Shown in pieces: positions 20,161 through 29,696 of a stretch of DNA of 64,000 bases (position 1 is the first letter of the stretch; each line of letters opens with the position of its first letter). A program made the translations under genes and the position numbers. This stretch comes from Rhizobium rosettiformans W3 (GTDB taxonomy: Bacteria > Pseudomonadota > Alphaproteobacteria > Rhizobiales > Rhizobiaceae): contig NZ_STGU01000004.1 of NCBI RefSeq assembly GCF_004912135.1, positions 124,001-188,000 on the forward strand. Direction: 5' to 3'. The notes under the pieces are model-generated. The model did no database searches. It was not told where the DNA came from and was given only the letters and a program-made list of their open reading frames with translations.

Positions 20161-21999
20161 ATGGGTCTAAGCAGAAACAGCGTCGTCTTTTTGGGTGTCA
20201 TCGTCGGTCTGGGCCTCAATTTCGGTCCGGCCGCCGCGCAGGAGCCGTCTGAACCCTTTCGCCACGGCGTCTCGATCCTCGGCGATGTGAAATATGCGCC
20301 GGGCTTTCCCCACTTCGATTACGTAAATCCGGACGCGCCGAAGGGCGGTACCTTGCGCATGTCCTCCACCGGGACATTCGACAGTTTCAATCCGATTCTG
20401 GACAAAGGCGAAGCCGCGCCCGGCCTCGCGATCGTCTTCGATACCCTGCTCAAGGATACGAGTGACGAGATCTCGACGGGTTATGGTCTGCTCGCCGAAG
20501 GCGTCTCTTTCCCCGAGGATATCTCAAGCGCCACATTCCGGCTCCGCGCCGAAGCCCGCTTCGCCGACGGTGAACCCGTCAAGCCTGAGGATGTCATCTT
20601 CAGTTTCGAGAAGCTGAAGGAGCTGAACCCCCTCTACATGAGCTACTACAGCCATGTGATCTCGGCCGAAAAGACGGGGGAGCGGGATATCACCTTCCGC
20701 TTCGACCAGAAGAACAACCGCGAGCTGCCGATGATCCTCGGCCAATTCCCCGTTGTCGCCAAACACTGGTGGGAGGCGAACGGCCCAGATGGCCAGCCGC
20801 GCGACATTTCCCGCACCACGCTCGAACCGGTCATGGGATCGGGGCCTTACGAGATCGCCGAATTCAAGCCGGGCGCAACCATCCGCTACCAGCTGCGTGA
20901 CGATTATTGGGGCAAGGATATCAACGTCAACGTCGGCTACAACAACTTCGCCAACATCACCTACACGATGTTCGGCGACCGTGACGTCGAGTTCGAAGCC
21001 TTCCGCTCTGGTGTGACGGACTTCTGGCAGGAAACGCGTGCCGCACGCTGGGCAACCGGCTTCGACTTCCCCGCGGCTCAGGACGGCCGCGTCACGAAGG
21101 AGGAGTACGAGAACCCCTTCCGGGCAACCGGTGTCATGCAGGCGCTGGTGCCCAATATGCGGCGCGACATGTTCAAGGATCAGCGCGTTCGCAGGGCTCT
21201 TAACTACGCGCTCGACTTCGAGGAATTGAACCGGACAGTCTTCTATAACGCCTACGAGCGGGTCGACAGCTTCTTCAATGGCACCGAGCTCGAATCGACC
21301 GGCCTGCCGGAAGGCAAGGAACTGGAACTGCTGACCGCCTTGAAAGACAAGGTCCCGCCCTCGGTCTTCGATACGCCTTATGAAAACCCTGTGGGCGGCT
21401 CACCGCAGGCCTCCCGCGACAATCTGCGCAAGGCGGTCGAGCTCTTCAAGCAGGCCGGCTATGAGCTGCGTGGCAATGCGATGGTCAATGCGCAGACCGG
21501 CCAGCCCTTCCGCTTCGAACTCCTGCTTTCCAATCCGCAGCTCGAGGTCCTCGCCGTTCCCTACCAACAACAACTGCGCAAGATCGGCATCGAGATGTCC
21601 GTGCGCACGGTCGACCCGTCGCAATACACGAACCGTACCCGCAGCTTCGATTACGACATGACCTGGATCGTCTGGGCCCAGACGCTGAACCCGGGAAATG
21701 AGCAGCGCGACTATTGGGGTTCCGCATCGGTCAATCGCGAAGGCTCGCAGAACTATGCCGGCATTTCCGATCCGGCGGTCGACGCCTTGATCGAGAAGAT
21801 CATTTTCCCGGCCGATCGCGATGAACAGGTCGCCGCGACCAAGGCCATGGACCGCGTATTGCTCGCCCATGATTACGTCATCCCGCTCTATTATGGCGGA
21901 ACGGCGCGCTATGCCTTCTGGGACAAGTTCGAGCATCCGGCCGAACTCCCCACGTACAGCACCGGCTTTCCCTCCATCTGGTGGGCGAAAAATCCGTGA
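20161..21999 (+). CDS. yejA: Peptide ABC transporter substrate-binding protein (YejA-like)
   Basis: 612 residues from ATG 20161 (GGGGA nine bases upstream); the frame continues upstream to 20053 without a better site. A signal peptide runs to 'GPAAAQEPSE' (about residue 26). The mature part is a family 5 extracellular solute-binding protein, with the typical start 'FPHFDYVNPDAPKGGTLRMS' and 'DLSREDLR'-less YejA-type composition. With YejB, YejE and YejF downstream it forms the YejABEF importer, known for peptide and microcin C uptake and for resistance to host antimicrobial peptides in some alphaproteobacteria. Confidence 0.9.
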   Translation: MGLSRNSVVFLGVIVGLGLNFGPAAAQEPSEPFRHGVSILGDVKYAPGFPHFDYVNPDAPKGGTLRMSSTGTFDSFNPILDKGEAAPGLAIVFDTLLKDTSDEISTGYGLLAEGVSFPEDISSATFRLRAEARFADGEPVKPEDVIFSFEKLKELNPLYMSYYSHVISAEKTGERDITFRFDQKNNRELPMILGQFPVVAKHWWEANGPDGQPRDISRTTLEPVMGSGPYEIAEFKPGATIRYQLRDDYWGKDINVNVGYNNFANITYTMFGDRDVEFEAFRSGVTDFWQETRAARWATGFDFPAAQDGRVTKEEYENPFRATGVMQALVPNMRRDMFKDQRVRRALNYALDFEELNRTVFYNAYERVDSFFNGTELESTGLPEGKELELLTALKDKVPPSVFDTPYENPVGGSPQASRDNLRKAVELFKQAGYELRGNAMVNAQTGQPFRFELLLSNPQLEVLAVPYQQQLRKIGIEMSVRTVDPSQYTNRTRSFDYDMTWIVWAQTLNPGNEQRDYWGSASVNREGSQNYAGISDPAVDALIEKIIFPADRDEQVAATKAMDRVLLAHDYVIPLYYGGTARYAFWDKFEHPAELPTYSTGFPSIWWAKNP

Positions 22000-22141
22000 T
22001 CTCTGCTCGGGGCTTGCGCCGCTTGCGTGAGACTCTAGGAATGGTGGGGGCGAATCGCTGGACAACGGAGCAGCTGAGATTGGCGGACGAAAGAAGCTTG
22101 GACATCATGGTGAGACCCGACCCTGAAGCGGGACATCGCGC

Positions 22142-23236
22142 ATGACCGCCTACATCCTCCGCCGCCTTCTGCTGATGATCCCGACCATGATCGGCATCAT
22201 GGGCATCTCCTTCATTGTCATCCAGTTCGCCCCCGGCGGCCCCGTCGAGCAGGTCATAGCCCAGCTGAGCGGCCAGGGTGACAGCGCCGATGCGCGCCTC
22301 TCCGGCGGCGGCGACATGCTGGGACAGTCCACCGGTACGGAGGAGGGAAGCTCCCGCTATCGCGGCGCTCAAGGTCTCGATCCGGAACTGATCGCCAAGC
22401 TCGAAAAACAGTTCGGCTTCGACAAGCCGCCGCTCGAGCGCTTCCTCGAGATGATGTGGAACTACATCCGCTTCGACTTCGGCGAGAGCTTCTTCCGCAA
22501 CACTTCGGTGATCGATCTGATCATCGAGAAGATGCCCGTTTCGATTTCGCTCGGTCTGTGGGTGCTCCTGATTTCCTATGCCATTTCGATCCCGCTCGGA
22601 ATCCGAAAGGCCGTTTCCGACGGCTCGCGCTTCGATGTCTGGACATCCGGCATCATCGTGATTGGCTATGCCGTCCCGGGCTTCCTCTTCGGCATTCTTC
22701 TGATCGTGCTCTTCGCCGGCGGGTCCTTCTTCGACTGGTTTCCGCTGCGCGGCCTGACCTCGGACAATTTCGACCAGCTCTCCTGGTGGCAGAAGATCCT
22801 CGATTACTTCTGGCATCTGGCATTGCCGCTGACCGCGCTCCTGCTTTCCGCCTTTGCCACGACGACGTTGCTCACGAAGAATTCCTTCATCGACGAGATC
22901 AAGAAACAGTATGTCGTGACCGCCCGCGCCAAGGGGCTCGGCGAGCGCCAGGTGCTTTACGGCCACGTCTTCCGCAACGCCATGCTGATCGTCATCGCCG
23001 GCCTCCCCGGTGCCTTCATCTCGGCCTTCTTCACCGGATCGCTTTTGATCGAAAACATCTTCTCGCTCGATGGCCTCGGCCGCCTCGGTTACCTCGCAAT
23101 CGTCAACCGCGACTATCCGATCGTTTTCGCGACTCTGTACATCTTCTCGCTGATGGGCCTTGTCGTCGGTCTGATCTCCGACCTGATCTACACCTGGATC
23201 GACCCGCGCATCGATTTCGACCGGAGGGACGTCTGA
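22142..23236 (+). CDS. yejB: Peptide ABC transporter permease YejB
   Basis: 364 residues of the DppB/OppB permease type. The N-terminus '[20 protein letters not shown]' is a typical first helix, followed by a periplasmic loop of about 110 residues and five more helices. The cytoplasmic EAA loop reads '[20 protein letters not shown]', which contacts the ATPase. It lies 142 bases after yejA. Its stop overlaps the yejE start as TGATG, so the two permeases are translationally coupled. Confidence 0.92.
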   Translation: MTAYILRRLLLMIPTMIGIMGISFIVIQFAPGGPVEQVIAQLSGQGDSADARLSGGGDMLGQSTGTEEGSSRYRGAQGLDPELIAKLEKQFGFDKPPLERFLEMMWNYIRFDFGESFFRNTSVIDLIIEKMPVSISLGLWVLLISYAISIPLGIRKAVSDGSRFDVWTSGIIVIGYAVPGFLFGILLIVLFAGGSFFDWFPLRGLTSDNFDQLSWWQKILDYFWHLALPLTALLLSAFATTTLLTKNSFIDEIKKQYVVTARAKGLGERQVLYGHVFRNAMLIVIAGLPGAFISAFFTGSLLIENIFSLDGLGRLGYLAIVNRDYPIVFATLYIFSLMGLVVGLISDLIYTWIDPRIDFDRRDV

Positions 23237-24372
23237 TGTCCGCCGTAGAGACCACGCCCATCGCGCCGCCGAGGAAGGACTGGCTCAAGCCCACCAATCG
23301 TCGACGCCTGGAAAACTTCAAGGCGAACCGGCGCGGCCTCTGGTCTTTCTGGATCTTCATGGTGCTCTTCGTCCTGAGCATGTTCGCCGAATTCATCGCC
23401 AACGACAGACCGATCATCGCGTCCTACAAGGGCGAGATCCTCTTCCCCGTCGTGGTTGACTATCCCGAGGAGAAGTTCGGCGGCTTCCTGGCAATCACGG
23501 ACTATCGCTCGCCCTTCATCTCCGACGAGATCAACGCCAACGGCTGGATGATCTGGCCACCGATCCGCTACTCCTACCGCACGGTGAATTCCGAGGTGCC
23601 GCATTCCGCACCGACGCCGCCCTTCTGGCTGATGGACAAGGAAACCCGTTGTGCGGCCTACCCCCTCGGGGCGGAGGATCCGAATTGCGTGCTCGGCAAC
23701 ATGAACTGGCTCGGCACCGACGACCAGGCCCGCGACGTCATGGCCCGCATGATCTACGGCTTCCGGATCTCGATCCTCTTCGGTCTGGCGCTCACCCTCG
23801 CCTCGGCCGTCATCGGGGTAACGGCCGGTGCCGTGCAAGGCTATTTCGGCGGCTGGACCGACCTTCTGATGCAGCGCTTCATCGAGATCTGGTCCTCGAT
23901 GCCGGTGCTTTACATACTGCTGATCATAGCAGCCATCCTGCCGCCCGGCTTCTTCGTCCTGCTCGGCATCATGCTGCTCTTCTCCTGGGTCGGTTTTGTC
24001 GGCATCGTGCGCGCCGAGTTCCTGCGCGCCCGAAACTTCGAATATGTGAACGCCGCCCGCGCCCTCGGCGTCGGCAACGGCACGATCATGTTCCGCCACC
24101 TGCTGCCCAACGCCATGGTCGCCACCCTGACCTTCCTGCCCTTTATCCTCTCGGGCTCGATTACCACGCTCACCTCGCTCGACTTCCTCGGCTTCGGCAT
24201 GCCCCCCGGCTCGCCTTCGCTCGGCGAACTCATCGCCCAGGGCAAGCGCAATCTCCAGGCCCCCTGGCTCGGCCTCACCGCCTTCTTCACCATGTCGATC
24301 ATGCTCTCGCTGCTGATCTTCATCGGCGAAGCGGTACGCGATGCTTTCGATCCCAGAAAGACCTTCCGATGA
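23236..24372 (+). CDS. yejE: Peptide ABC transporter permease YejE
   Basis: 378 residues from ATG 23236, with GGAGGG eight bases upstream and a one-base overlap with yejB. The frame stays open far upstream, but that part is a shadow of yejB. The DppC/OppC-type domain has a long periplasmic loop (about 50-150), then five helices and the EAA motif 'ARALGVGNGTIMFRHLLPN'. The stop lies in an ATGA at 24369-24372. In related bacteria yejF follows directly; here a toxin-antitoxin pair intervenes. Confidence 0.93.
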   Translation: MSAVETTPIAPPRKDWLKPTNRRRLENFKANRRGLWSFWIFMVLFVLSMFAEFIANDRPIIASYKGEILFPVVVDYPEEKFGGFLAITDYRSPFISDEINANGWMIWPPIRYSYRTVNSEVPHSAPTPPFWLMDKETRCAAYPLGAEDPNCVLGNMNWLGTDDQARDVMARMIYGFRISILFGLALTLASAVIGVTAGAVQGYFGGWTDLLMQRFIEIWSSMPVLYILLIIAAILPPGFFVLLGIMLLFSWVGFVGIVRAEFLRARNFEYVNAARALGVGNGTIMFRHLLPNAMVATLTFLPFILSGSITTLTSLDFLGFGMPPGSPSLGELIAQGKRNLQAPWLGLTAFFTMSIMLSLLIFIGEAVRDAFDPRKTFR

Positions 24373-24443
24373 GCGCGGGTTCGTCAATTGCGCGCATTTG
24401 TGGCATGATGGGCCAAGACCTGATCAGGAGCGCGATGCGATGA
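24369..24443 (+). CDS. Possible 24-residue mini-ORF linking yejE to the antitoxin gene
   Basis: An ATG at 24369 overlaps the yejE stop (ATGA). The frame encodes 24 residues, starting MSAGSSIARICGMM, and stops at TGA 24441-24443, which overlaps the antitoxin ATG at 24440 (again ATGA). No good ribosome site precedes it. It may be only a remnant of a former start junction, or a coupling cistron that carries ribosomes to the antitoxin. Coding is not proven. Confidence 0.3.
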   Translation: MSAGSSIARICGMMGQDLIRSAMR

Positions 24444-24688
24444 ACAAGATCGTCAGAGAGCATTACCCGGTTGAGAATTTGCCGGCAGATCTCCGCGAGG
24501 GGTTGGAAGCGGGCAGCACAGTACGCGTCGTGGTGGAGATGGAAGGCGACGCTCCGAACCCGGCCAAAGCGAGCTTTGAAGATTTCATGAAAAAGGTAGA
24601 GGCCTATCGTAGCCAAGACGATCGCCGCGTTACAACCGCTGAAGCTGTGGCGCGTATTCGCGAACTTCGCGACGAATGGGACGACTGA
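24440..24688 (+). CDS. Antitoxin of a PIN-toxin (VapBC-like) pair
   Basis: 82 residues from ATG 24440, with AGGAG nine bases upstream. The protein is small and charged, with an N-terminal segment rich in beta residues ('STVRVVVEME') and a helical C-terminus ('AEAVARIRELRDEWDD') of the sort that wraps its toxin. I do not recognise a named DNA-binding family with certainty. The call rests on size and on the TGATG overlap with a PIN-domain gene. Codon use looks less GC-biased than in the flanking yej genes, which hints at later acquisition. Confidence 0.75.
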   Translation: MNKIVREHYPVENLPADLREGLEAGSTVRVVVEMEGDAPNPAKASFEDFMKKVEAYRSQDDRRVTTAEAVARIRELRDEWDD

Positions 24689-25176
24689 TGCCGCATCGGC
24701 ACCAAATCTACCTCGACACGAATGCCGCAATCTTGCTGATCGAAGGCGAAGGCCTTCTACGTGACTTGATGCGAGACCTGGCCAGCAAGGCATCATCTCA
24801 ACCGAGCACGATTTTGTGCACGAGCGCGCTCACCATCTCGGAACTGCTGGTGAAGCCTTTGCGCGACGGCGATCAGAAGCTCGTTGAAGTCTACAGGGCC
24901 TGGGGTTCAGGTCTGCCGTGGCTGCAGATCATTCCCGTGGAGAGCCTCATTCTGGATATGGCCGCACAATTGCGGGCGCGCCGGAACAGCCTGAAGCTTC
25001 CTGATGCCATCCACGTCGCCTCAGCGTTCGCTGTCGCGGCGACGCATTTCTTGACTGACGATCACGGCATCTCGCCTCCGCTCGAAAACCCGGCTGTGCA
25101 AGCGGGCCCCTATTTCGAAGTCTGTCGCCTGAACGAACTGACGCTCACCTCCCTCATCGAAAGCTTGTCCGCATGA
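24688..25176 (+). CDS. PIN-domain toxin (VapC-like ribonuclease)
   Basis: 162 residues from ATG 24688, which overlaps the antitoxin stop. PIN-domain acidic residues are in place: D in 'IYLDTNAAILLIEG', E in 'LTISELLVKP', D in 'KLPDAIHVASA' and D in 'THFLTDDHGI'. Such enzymes are magnesium-dependent RNases, often cutting tRNA or rRNA, held inactive by the partner antitoxin. The toxin stop overlaps the yejF start as ATGA, so the pair is an integral part of the transporter operon rather than a separate unit. The active site looks intact. Confidence 0.85.
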   Translation: MPHRHQIYLDTNAAILLIEGEGLLRDLMRDLASKASSQPSTILCTSALTISELLVKPLRDGDQKLVEVYRAWGSGLPWLQIIPVESLILDMAAQLRARRNSLKLPDAIHVASAFAVAATHFLTDDHGISPPLENPAVQAGPYFEVCRLNELTLTSLIESLSA

Positions 25177-26801
25177 CCGAACCTCTCCTGTCCGTGCGCG
25201 ATCTCTCCGTCGTCTTCCATCAGAGCGGTCGCGAGAGCCTGGCAGTAGACCGTGTCTCCTTCGAGATTGGTCGTGGAGAGATCGTCGCTCTGGTTGGCGA
25301 ATCCGGCTCCGGCAAGTCGGTCTCCGCCGCCTCGATCCTGAAGCTTCTGCCCTATCCGGCCGCCAGCCATCCCTCGGGACAAATCCTGTTTGACGGTCGA
25401 GACCTGATGACCGCCAGCGAGCCGGATCTTCGTGCCGTACGCGGCAACGAGATCACCATGATCTTTCAGGAGCCGATGACCTCGCTCAATCCGCTTCACA
25501 CGATCGAGCGGCAGATCGGCGAAATCCTGTCCCTGCATCAGGGGCTCGAAGGCACGGCTGCCCGCGCGCGTGTCCTGGAACTCCTGCATCAGGTCGGCAT
25601 CCGCGAGCCGGAAAAGCGGCTCAGCGCCTATCCGCACGAACTTTCCGGTGGCCAGCGTCAGCGCGTGATGATCGCCATGGCGCTCGCCAACCGTCCGAAG
25701 CTCCTGATCGCCGACGAACCGACGACCGCGCTCGATGTCACCGTACAGGCGCAGATCCTGGAGCTTCTCGGACGCCTCAAGACGGAGCATGGCATGTCCA
25801 TGCTCTTCATCACCCATGATCTCGGCATTGTCCGCAAGTTCGCCGACCGCGTCTGCGTCATGACCAAGGGCAAGATCGTCGAGGCAGGCTCCGTCGAGGA
25901 CATCTTCGAGCGCCCCCAGCATCCCTACACGAAGAAGCTCCTCGCCTCCGAACCGCGGGGCGAGCCGCCTGTCCTCGATGAGCAGAAGCCTGTTGTCATG
26001 CAGGGCGAGGACATTCGCGTCTGGTTCCCCATCAAGGCCGGTTTCCTCCGCCGCACTGTCGACCATGTGAAGGCCGTTGATGGCGTCGACCTCACGCTTC
26101 GTGCTGGCCAGACGCTGGGCGTTGTCGGCGAATCCGGCTCCGGCAAGACCACGCTTGGCCTTGCCCTTTCGCGCCTGATTTCGTCGAAGGGCCGCATCAG
26201 TTTCATCGGCAAGGACATCGACGCCTTCTCCTATCGCGAGATGCGGCCGTTGCGCGATCGCCTGCAGATCGTCTTCCAGGATCCCTTCGGTTCCCTCAGT
26301 CCCCGAATGTCCGTCGGCGAAATCATCGCCGAGGGCCTGAAGGTTCACGAAAGACAGCTATCGGCGGAAGAGCGCGACGCCCGTGTGGCCTGGGCGCTCG
26401 AGGAAGTTGGGCTGGATCCCGCCACCCGTTGGCGCTACCCGCACGAATTCTCCGGCGGCCAGCGTCAGCGCATCGCAATTGCCCGTGCCATGGTGCTGAA
26501 ACCCCGTTTCGTCATGCTCGACGAGCCGACCTCGGCCCTCGACATGACCGTCCAGGCCCAGGTCGTGGACCTCTTGCGCGATCTGCAGGCCAAGCATGAT
26601 CTCGCCTACCTCTTCATCAGCCATGATCTGAAGGTCGTGAAGGCGCTGGCCAACGAACTGATCGTCATGCGCGGTGGCAAGGTGGTGGAGAAGGGCCCTG
26701 CAGCGGAAGTCTTCGCCGCGCCCAAGGCCGAATACACCCGCGCCTTGATGGCCGCCGCTTTCGATCTCGAAGCCGTCGAGGATGGCGGCATCCGCCAATA
26801 A
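25173..26801 (+). CDS. yejF: Peptide ABC transporter ATP-binding protein YejF (two ATPase domains)
   Basis: 542 residues with tandem ABC domains, as in YejF. Each half has Walker A 'GESGSGKS/T', a signature '[15 protein letters not shown]' or '[15 protein letters not shown]', and Walker B '[12 protein letters not shown]' or '[12 protein letters not shown]'. An oligopeptide-type C-terminal extension after the first domain ('[12 protein letters not shown]') is present. It powers peptide import with YejA, YejB and YejE. The start ATG 25173 overlaps the PIN-toxin stop, so its translation probably depends on that gene. Confidence 0.93.
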   Translation: MTEPLLSVRDLSVVFHQSGRESLAVDRVSFEIGRGEIVALVGESGSGKSVSAASILKLLPYPAASHPSGQILFDGRDLMTASEPDLRAVRGNEITMIFQEPMTSLNPLHTIERQIGEILSLHQGLEGTAARARVLELLHQVGIREPEKRLSAYPHELSGGQRQRVMIAMALANRPKLLIADEPTTALDVTVQAQILELLGRLKTEHGMSMLFITHDLGIVRKFADRVCVMTKGKIVEAGSVEDIFERPQHPYTKKLLASEPRGEPPVLDEQKPVVMQGEDIRVWFPIKAGFLRRTVDHVKAVDGVDLTLRAGQTLGVVGESGSGKTTLGLALSRLISSKGRISFIGKDIDAFSYREMRPLRDRLQIVFQDPFGSLSPRMSVGEIIAEGLKVHERQLSAEERDARVAWALEEVGLDPATRWRYPHEFSGGQRQRIAIARAMVLKPRFVMLDEPTSALDMTVQAQVVDLLRDLQAKHDLAYLFISHDLKVVKALANELIVMRGGKVVEKGPAAEVFAAPKAEYTRALMAAAFDLEAVEDGGIRQ

Positions 26802-26814
26802 TGTGAGTTCTCCC

Positions 26815-27777
26815 ATGTCTGGAAAACGTCCCGTCGTCATCGACCTCCGCTTCGCACGCGAAAGCGTGGTCTCAGCCTTGCGGTCCGCCTTCCCGGATCG
26901 TCCGGTCATCGATATGGGCGATGCGGCCAATGCAGAGCGCGATCTGACCGATGCCGAATTTGCCGTCGTCTGGAAGCCAGACCCCGCGCTTTTCCGTCGC
27001 GCCACGGGGCTCAGGGCCATCTTCTCCGGCGGAGCCGGCGTCGATCACATCCTCTCGGCCTATGAGCTGCCTGATCTCCCCATCGTCCGCTTCGTCGATC
27101 GCAGCCTCACGGACCGCATGAGCGAATGGGTTATCTGGCAGTGCCTGCATCATCTGCGCAACGGCATCGCCTATGCCAGCCAGCAGCGGGAACGCGTGTG
27201 GCATGAAATCGCCGAGCAACCCGAAGCACGCGACGTGACCGTGGGCGTGATGGGCCTTGGCGTCCTCGGCGCCGATGCGGTCAGAAAGCTCAAGGTCATG
27301 GGCTTTGATGTCATCGGCTGGTCGCGGCGTGCGAAGTCCATCGAGGGTCTGGAGACCTTCGACGCCGCAAATCTTGAGGCCTTCCTCGGCCGGACGGACA
27401 TCCTGGTCGGCCTGCTGCCGCTGACCGACGATACCCGCGGCATTTACGACCGCGCGCTTTACTCCAGGCTGCGTCGCACTGGTCCGCTCGGCGGGCCGAT
27501 CTTCCTCAATGCCGGTCGTGGTGGCAGCCAGAACGAGACCGAGCTGATTGCCTGCCTCGCCGATGGCACGTTAAAAGCCGCATCACTCGACGTCTTCGAA
27601 AAGGAGCCGCTGGACCCTGAAAGCCCGCTCTGGTCGATGCCGAATGTGATCGTCACACCCCACGCCGCCGCTGCCTCCGATGTCCGGGCGCTCTTCCGCC
27701 ATGTCGAAGCGCAGATTGCCCGCCTTGAATCGGGCCTGCCGCTGGAATTCGTGGTCGACCGCGTCTCCGGTTACTGA
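26815..27777 (+). CDS. Glyoxylate/hydroxypyruvate reductase A-like dehydrogenase
   Basis: 320 residues from ATG 26815; an upstream ATG at 26782 overlaps yejF and is less likely. D-2-hydroxyacid dehydrogenase fold: 'VGVMGLGVLGADAV' Rossmann loop, 'GWSRRAKSIEG', the substrate Arg in 'LNAGRGGSQNETEL', then 'DVFEKEPLDPESPLW' and the catalytic His in 'VIVTPHAAAASD'. The arrangement fits GhrA, which reduces glyoxylate and hydroxypyruvate with NADPH. It follows yejF by 13 bases and may be in the same transcript, with no obvious functional tie. Confidence 0.88.
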   Translation: MSGKRPVVIDLRFARESVVSALRSAFPDRPVIDMGDAANAERDLTDAEFAVVWKPDPALFRRATGLRAIFSGGAGVDHILSAYELPDLPIVRFVDRSLTDRMSEWVIWQCLHHLRNGIAYASQQRERVWHEIAEQPEARDVTVGVMGLGVLGADAVRKLKVMGFDVIGWSRRAKSIEGLETFDAANLEAFLGRTDILVGLLPLTDDTRGIYDRALYSRLRRTGPLGGPIFLNAGRGGSQNETELIACLADGTLKAASLDVFEKEPLDPESPLWSMPNVIVTPHAAAASDVRALFRHVEAQIARLESGLPLEFVVDRVSGY

Positions 27778-27867
27778 GCATAGTCTAATTGGCGGAACAA
27801 ACCCGCCAAGCTTCCGTTGTCCCAGGGAAAGACGCTTCGAGCGTTCCGAAACAACGGGAGTAACGAC

Positions 27868-28158
27868 ATGAACAGCCGAACCGACATGCCCGATACCACT
27901 GATCGCCGGACGCGTGGTCTGAAGCCCGAGCCGGTGACGGCGACCGAAGCCCGTCAGGGCTTCCGCGGCAAGCCCGTCCTGATCGTGCTTCTGGCCGGCC
28001 TGATCCTCGCAATGCTCGTCTGGATCCCGGCCGAGTGGTGGGGTAACGCCATTGCCCCGTCCGATCCGGCAAACCAGCCGGTCGAACAGACCGCACCCGC
28101 ACCGAGCGAAAATGGCGGCCAAGTGGTTCCGGAATCCAGCCCCACCCCAACCCAGTAA
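27868..28158 (+). CDS. Small single-helix membrane protein
   Basis: 96 residues from ATG 27868, with GGGAG eight bases upstream. A polar N-terminus (about 34 residues) precedes one hydrophobic helix ('VLIVLLAGLILAMLVWIP', about 37-54) and a Pro/Ala/Gln-rich periplasmic tail. No recognised domain. The frame extends upstream to 27817 without a ribosome site. Likely an inner-membrane protein of unknown role. Confidence 0.7.
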   Translation: MNSRTDMPDTTDRRTRGLKPEPVTATEARQGFRGKPVLIVLLAGLILAMLVWIPAEWWGNAIAPSDPANQPVEQTAPAPSENGGQVVPESSPTPTQ

Positions 28159-28214
28159 TGGGTCGCGCAGTGAGTGCACGTCGCTCACTGGACAATCCGA
28201 CATCGATTGCCGAT

Positions 28215-28260
28215 AACTGCAGCGGAAGCGGCCGAAACGTTCCGGCCGTCCGCTGCAGTT
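28215..28260. repeat. Long GC-rich palindrome upstream of pncB
   Basis: Arms aactgcagcgga-a-gcggccg and cggccg-tccgctgcagtt pair over nearly the whole 46 bases around a short loop. There is no T-run. It may be a terminator of the upstream membrane-protein gene or a regulatory site; it ends 28 bases before the pncB start codon. Confidence 0.7.
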
Positions 28261-28288
28261 CCGGCTGCGGATCATAAGGCAGTCGATC

Positions 28289-29593
28289 ATGACCAAGACA
28301 GATATTGCGACCAGGGTCTATAACCACACCTGGAAGCTCGATCCCATCATCCGCAGCCTGATCGACACCGACTTCTACAAGCTCCTGATGCTCCAGATGA
28401 TCTGGAAGCTCTACCCGGAGGTGAACGCCACCTTCACCCTGATCAACCGAACCACATCGGTGCGCCTTGCCGAGGAAATCGACGAACAGGAACTCCGCGA
28501 ACAGCTCGATCACGTCCGCTCGCTGCGTCTCACCAAGAAGGAGATGATCTGGCTCGCCGGTAACAGCTTCTATGGCCGCGCCCAGATCTTCGAACCCGAA
28601 TTTCTCGCCTGGCTCGGCAATCTGCAATTGCCCGAATACGAACTCGCCAAGCGCGACGGTCAGTATGAACTGACCTTCCACGGCACCTGGATGGAGACGA
28701 CACTTTGGGAGATCCCGGCGCTCGCGATCATCAACGAGCTGCGTTCGCGCGCCGCCATGCGCTCCCTCGGCTATTTCACGCTTGATGTGCTCTATGCGCG
28801 CGCCAAGGCCAAGATGTGGGCCAAGGTCGAGCGCCTGCGGGAGCTGCCGGGCCTTCGCATTTCCGATTTCGGCACCCGCCGCCGCCACAGCTTTCTCTGG
28901 CAGCGCTGGTGCGTCGAAGCCTTGAAGGAAGGCATCGGCCCGGCCTTCACCGGCACCAGCAACGTCCTCCTCGCCATGGATAGCGATCTGGAAGCCGTCG
29001 GCACCAACGCACACGAATTGCCGATGGTCGTCGCCGCGCTCGCCAAGACCGATGAGCAGCTGGCGGCCGCGCCCTACCAGGTTCTGAAAGACTGGAACCA
29101 GCTGTATGGCGGCAATCTCCTGATCGTCCTCCCGGATGCCTACGGGACCACCTCCTTCCTCGAGCACGCACCGGAATGGGTTGCCGACTGGACAGGCTTC
29201 CGCCCCGACAGCGCGCCGCCCATCGAAGGTGGTGAAAAGATCATCGAGTGGTGGAAGAAAATGGGCCGCGATCCGCGCAAGAAGCTGCTGATCTTTTCCG
29301 ATGGCCTCGATGTCGATGCGATCATCGACACCTACCGCCATTTTGCCGGCCGCGTCCGCATGTCCTTCGGTTGGGGCACGAACCTCACCAACGACTTTGC
29401 CGGTTGCGCGCCGCGCGAGATTGCCGGCCTGAAGCCGATCTCCATCGTCTGCAAGGTCTCCGAGGCCAATGGCCGCCCGGCCGTGAAGCTCTCCGACAAT
29501 CCGCGCAAGGCAACGGGCGATCCGGCCGAGGTCGAGCGCTACATCAGGTTCTTCGGCTCGAAGGACCGCGTCGAGCAGGCTGTTCTCGTCTGA
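28289..29593 (+). CDS. pncB: Nicotinate phosphoribosyltransferase
   Basis: 434 residues, the normal length of PncB. Diagnostic stretches are '[20 protein letters not shown]', '[11 protein letters not shown]', '[14 protein letters not shown]', '[20 protein letters not shown]' and '[11 protein letters not shown]'. It joins nicotinate to PRPP with ATP hydrolysis, the entry step of NAD salvage. The ribosome site is a modest AAGG about ten bases before ATG 28289. It stands as its own unit behind the palindrome. Confidence 0.96.
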   Translation: MTKTDIATRVYNHTWKLDPIIRSLIDTDFYKLLMLQMIWKLYPEVNATFTLINRTTSVRLAEEIDEQELREQLDHVRSLRLTKKEMIWLAGNSFYGRAQIFEPEFLAWLGNLQLPEYELAKRDGQYELTFHGTWMETTLWEIPALAIINELRSRAAMRSLGYFTLDVLYARAKAKMWAKVERLRELPGLRISDFGTRRRHSFLWQRWCVEALKEGIGPAFTGTSNVLLAMDSDLEAVGTNAHELPMVVAALAKTDEQLAAAPYQVLKDWNQLYGGNLLIVLPDAYGTTSFLEHAPEWVADWTGFRPDSAPPIEGGEKIIEWWKKMGRDPRKKLLIFSDGLDVDAIIDTYRHFAGRVRMSFGWGTNLTNDFAGCAPREIAGLKPISIVCKVSEANGRPAVKLSDNPRKATGDPAEVERYIRFFGSKDRVEQAVLV

Positions 29594-29696
29594 CTTCACC
29601 CATCTCCTGCTTTAGCAGTCTTGCATCTGTCGCGTCAGCCATGCAGTCTTGATGGCTGCGGGAGGGAGCCCGCGATCTGCAAGGGAGGAATGCCGG

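Noticed and set aside
22456..23235. Upstream extension of the yejE frame
   Set aside because: It overlaps yejB in another frame; the ribosome site and TGATG junction place the true start at 23236.
27785..29599. 604-codon minus-strand frame opposite pncB
   Set aside because: Antisense shadow; composition (Leu/Gly/Asp/Arg-rich) typical of reversed GC-rich coding sequence.
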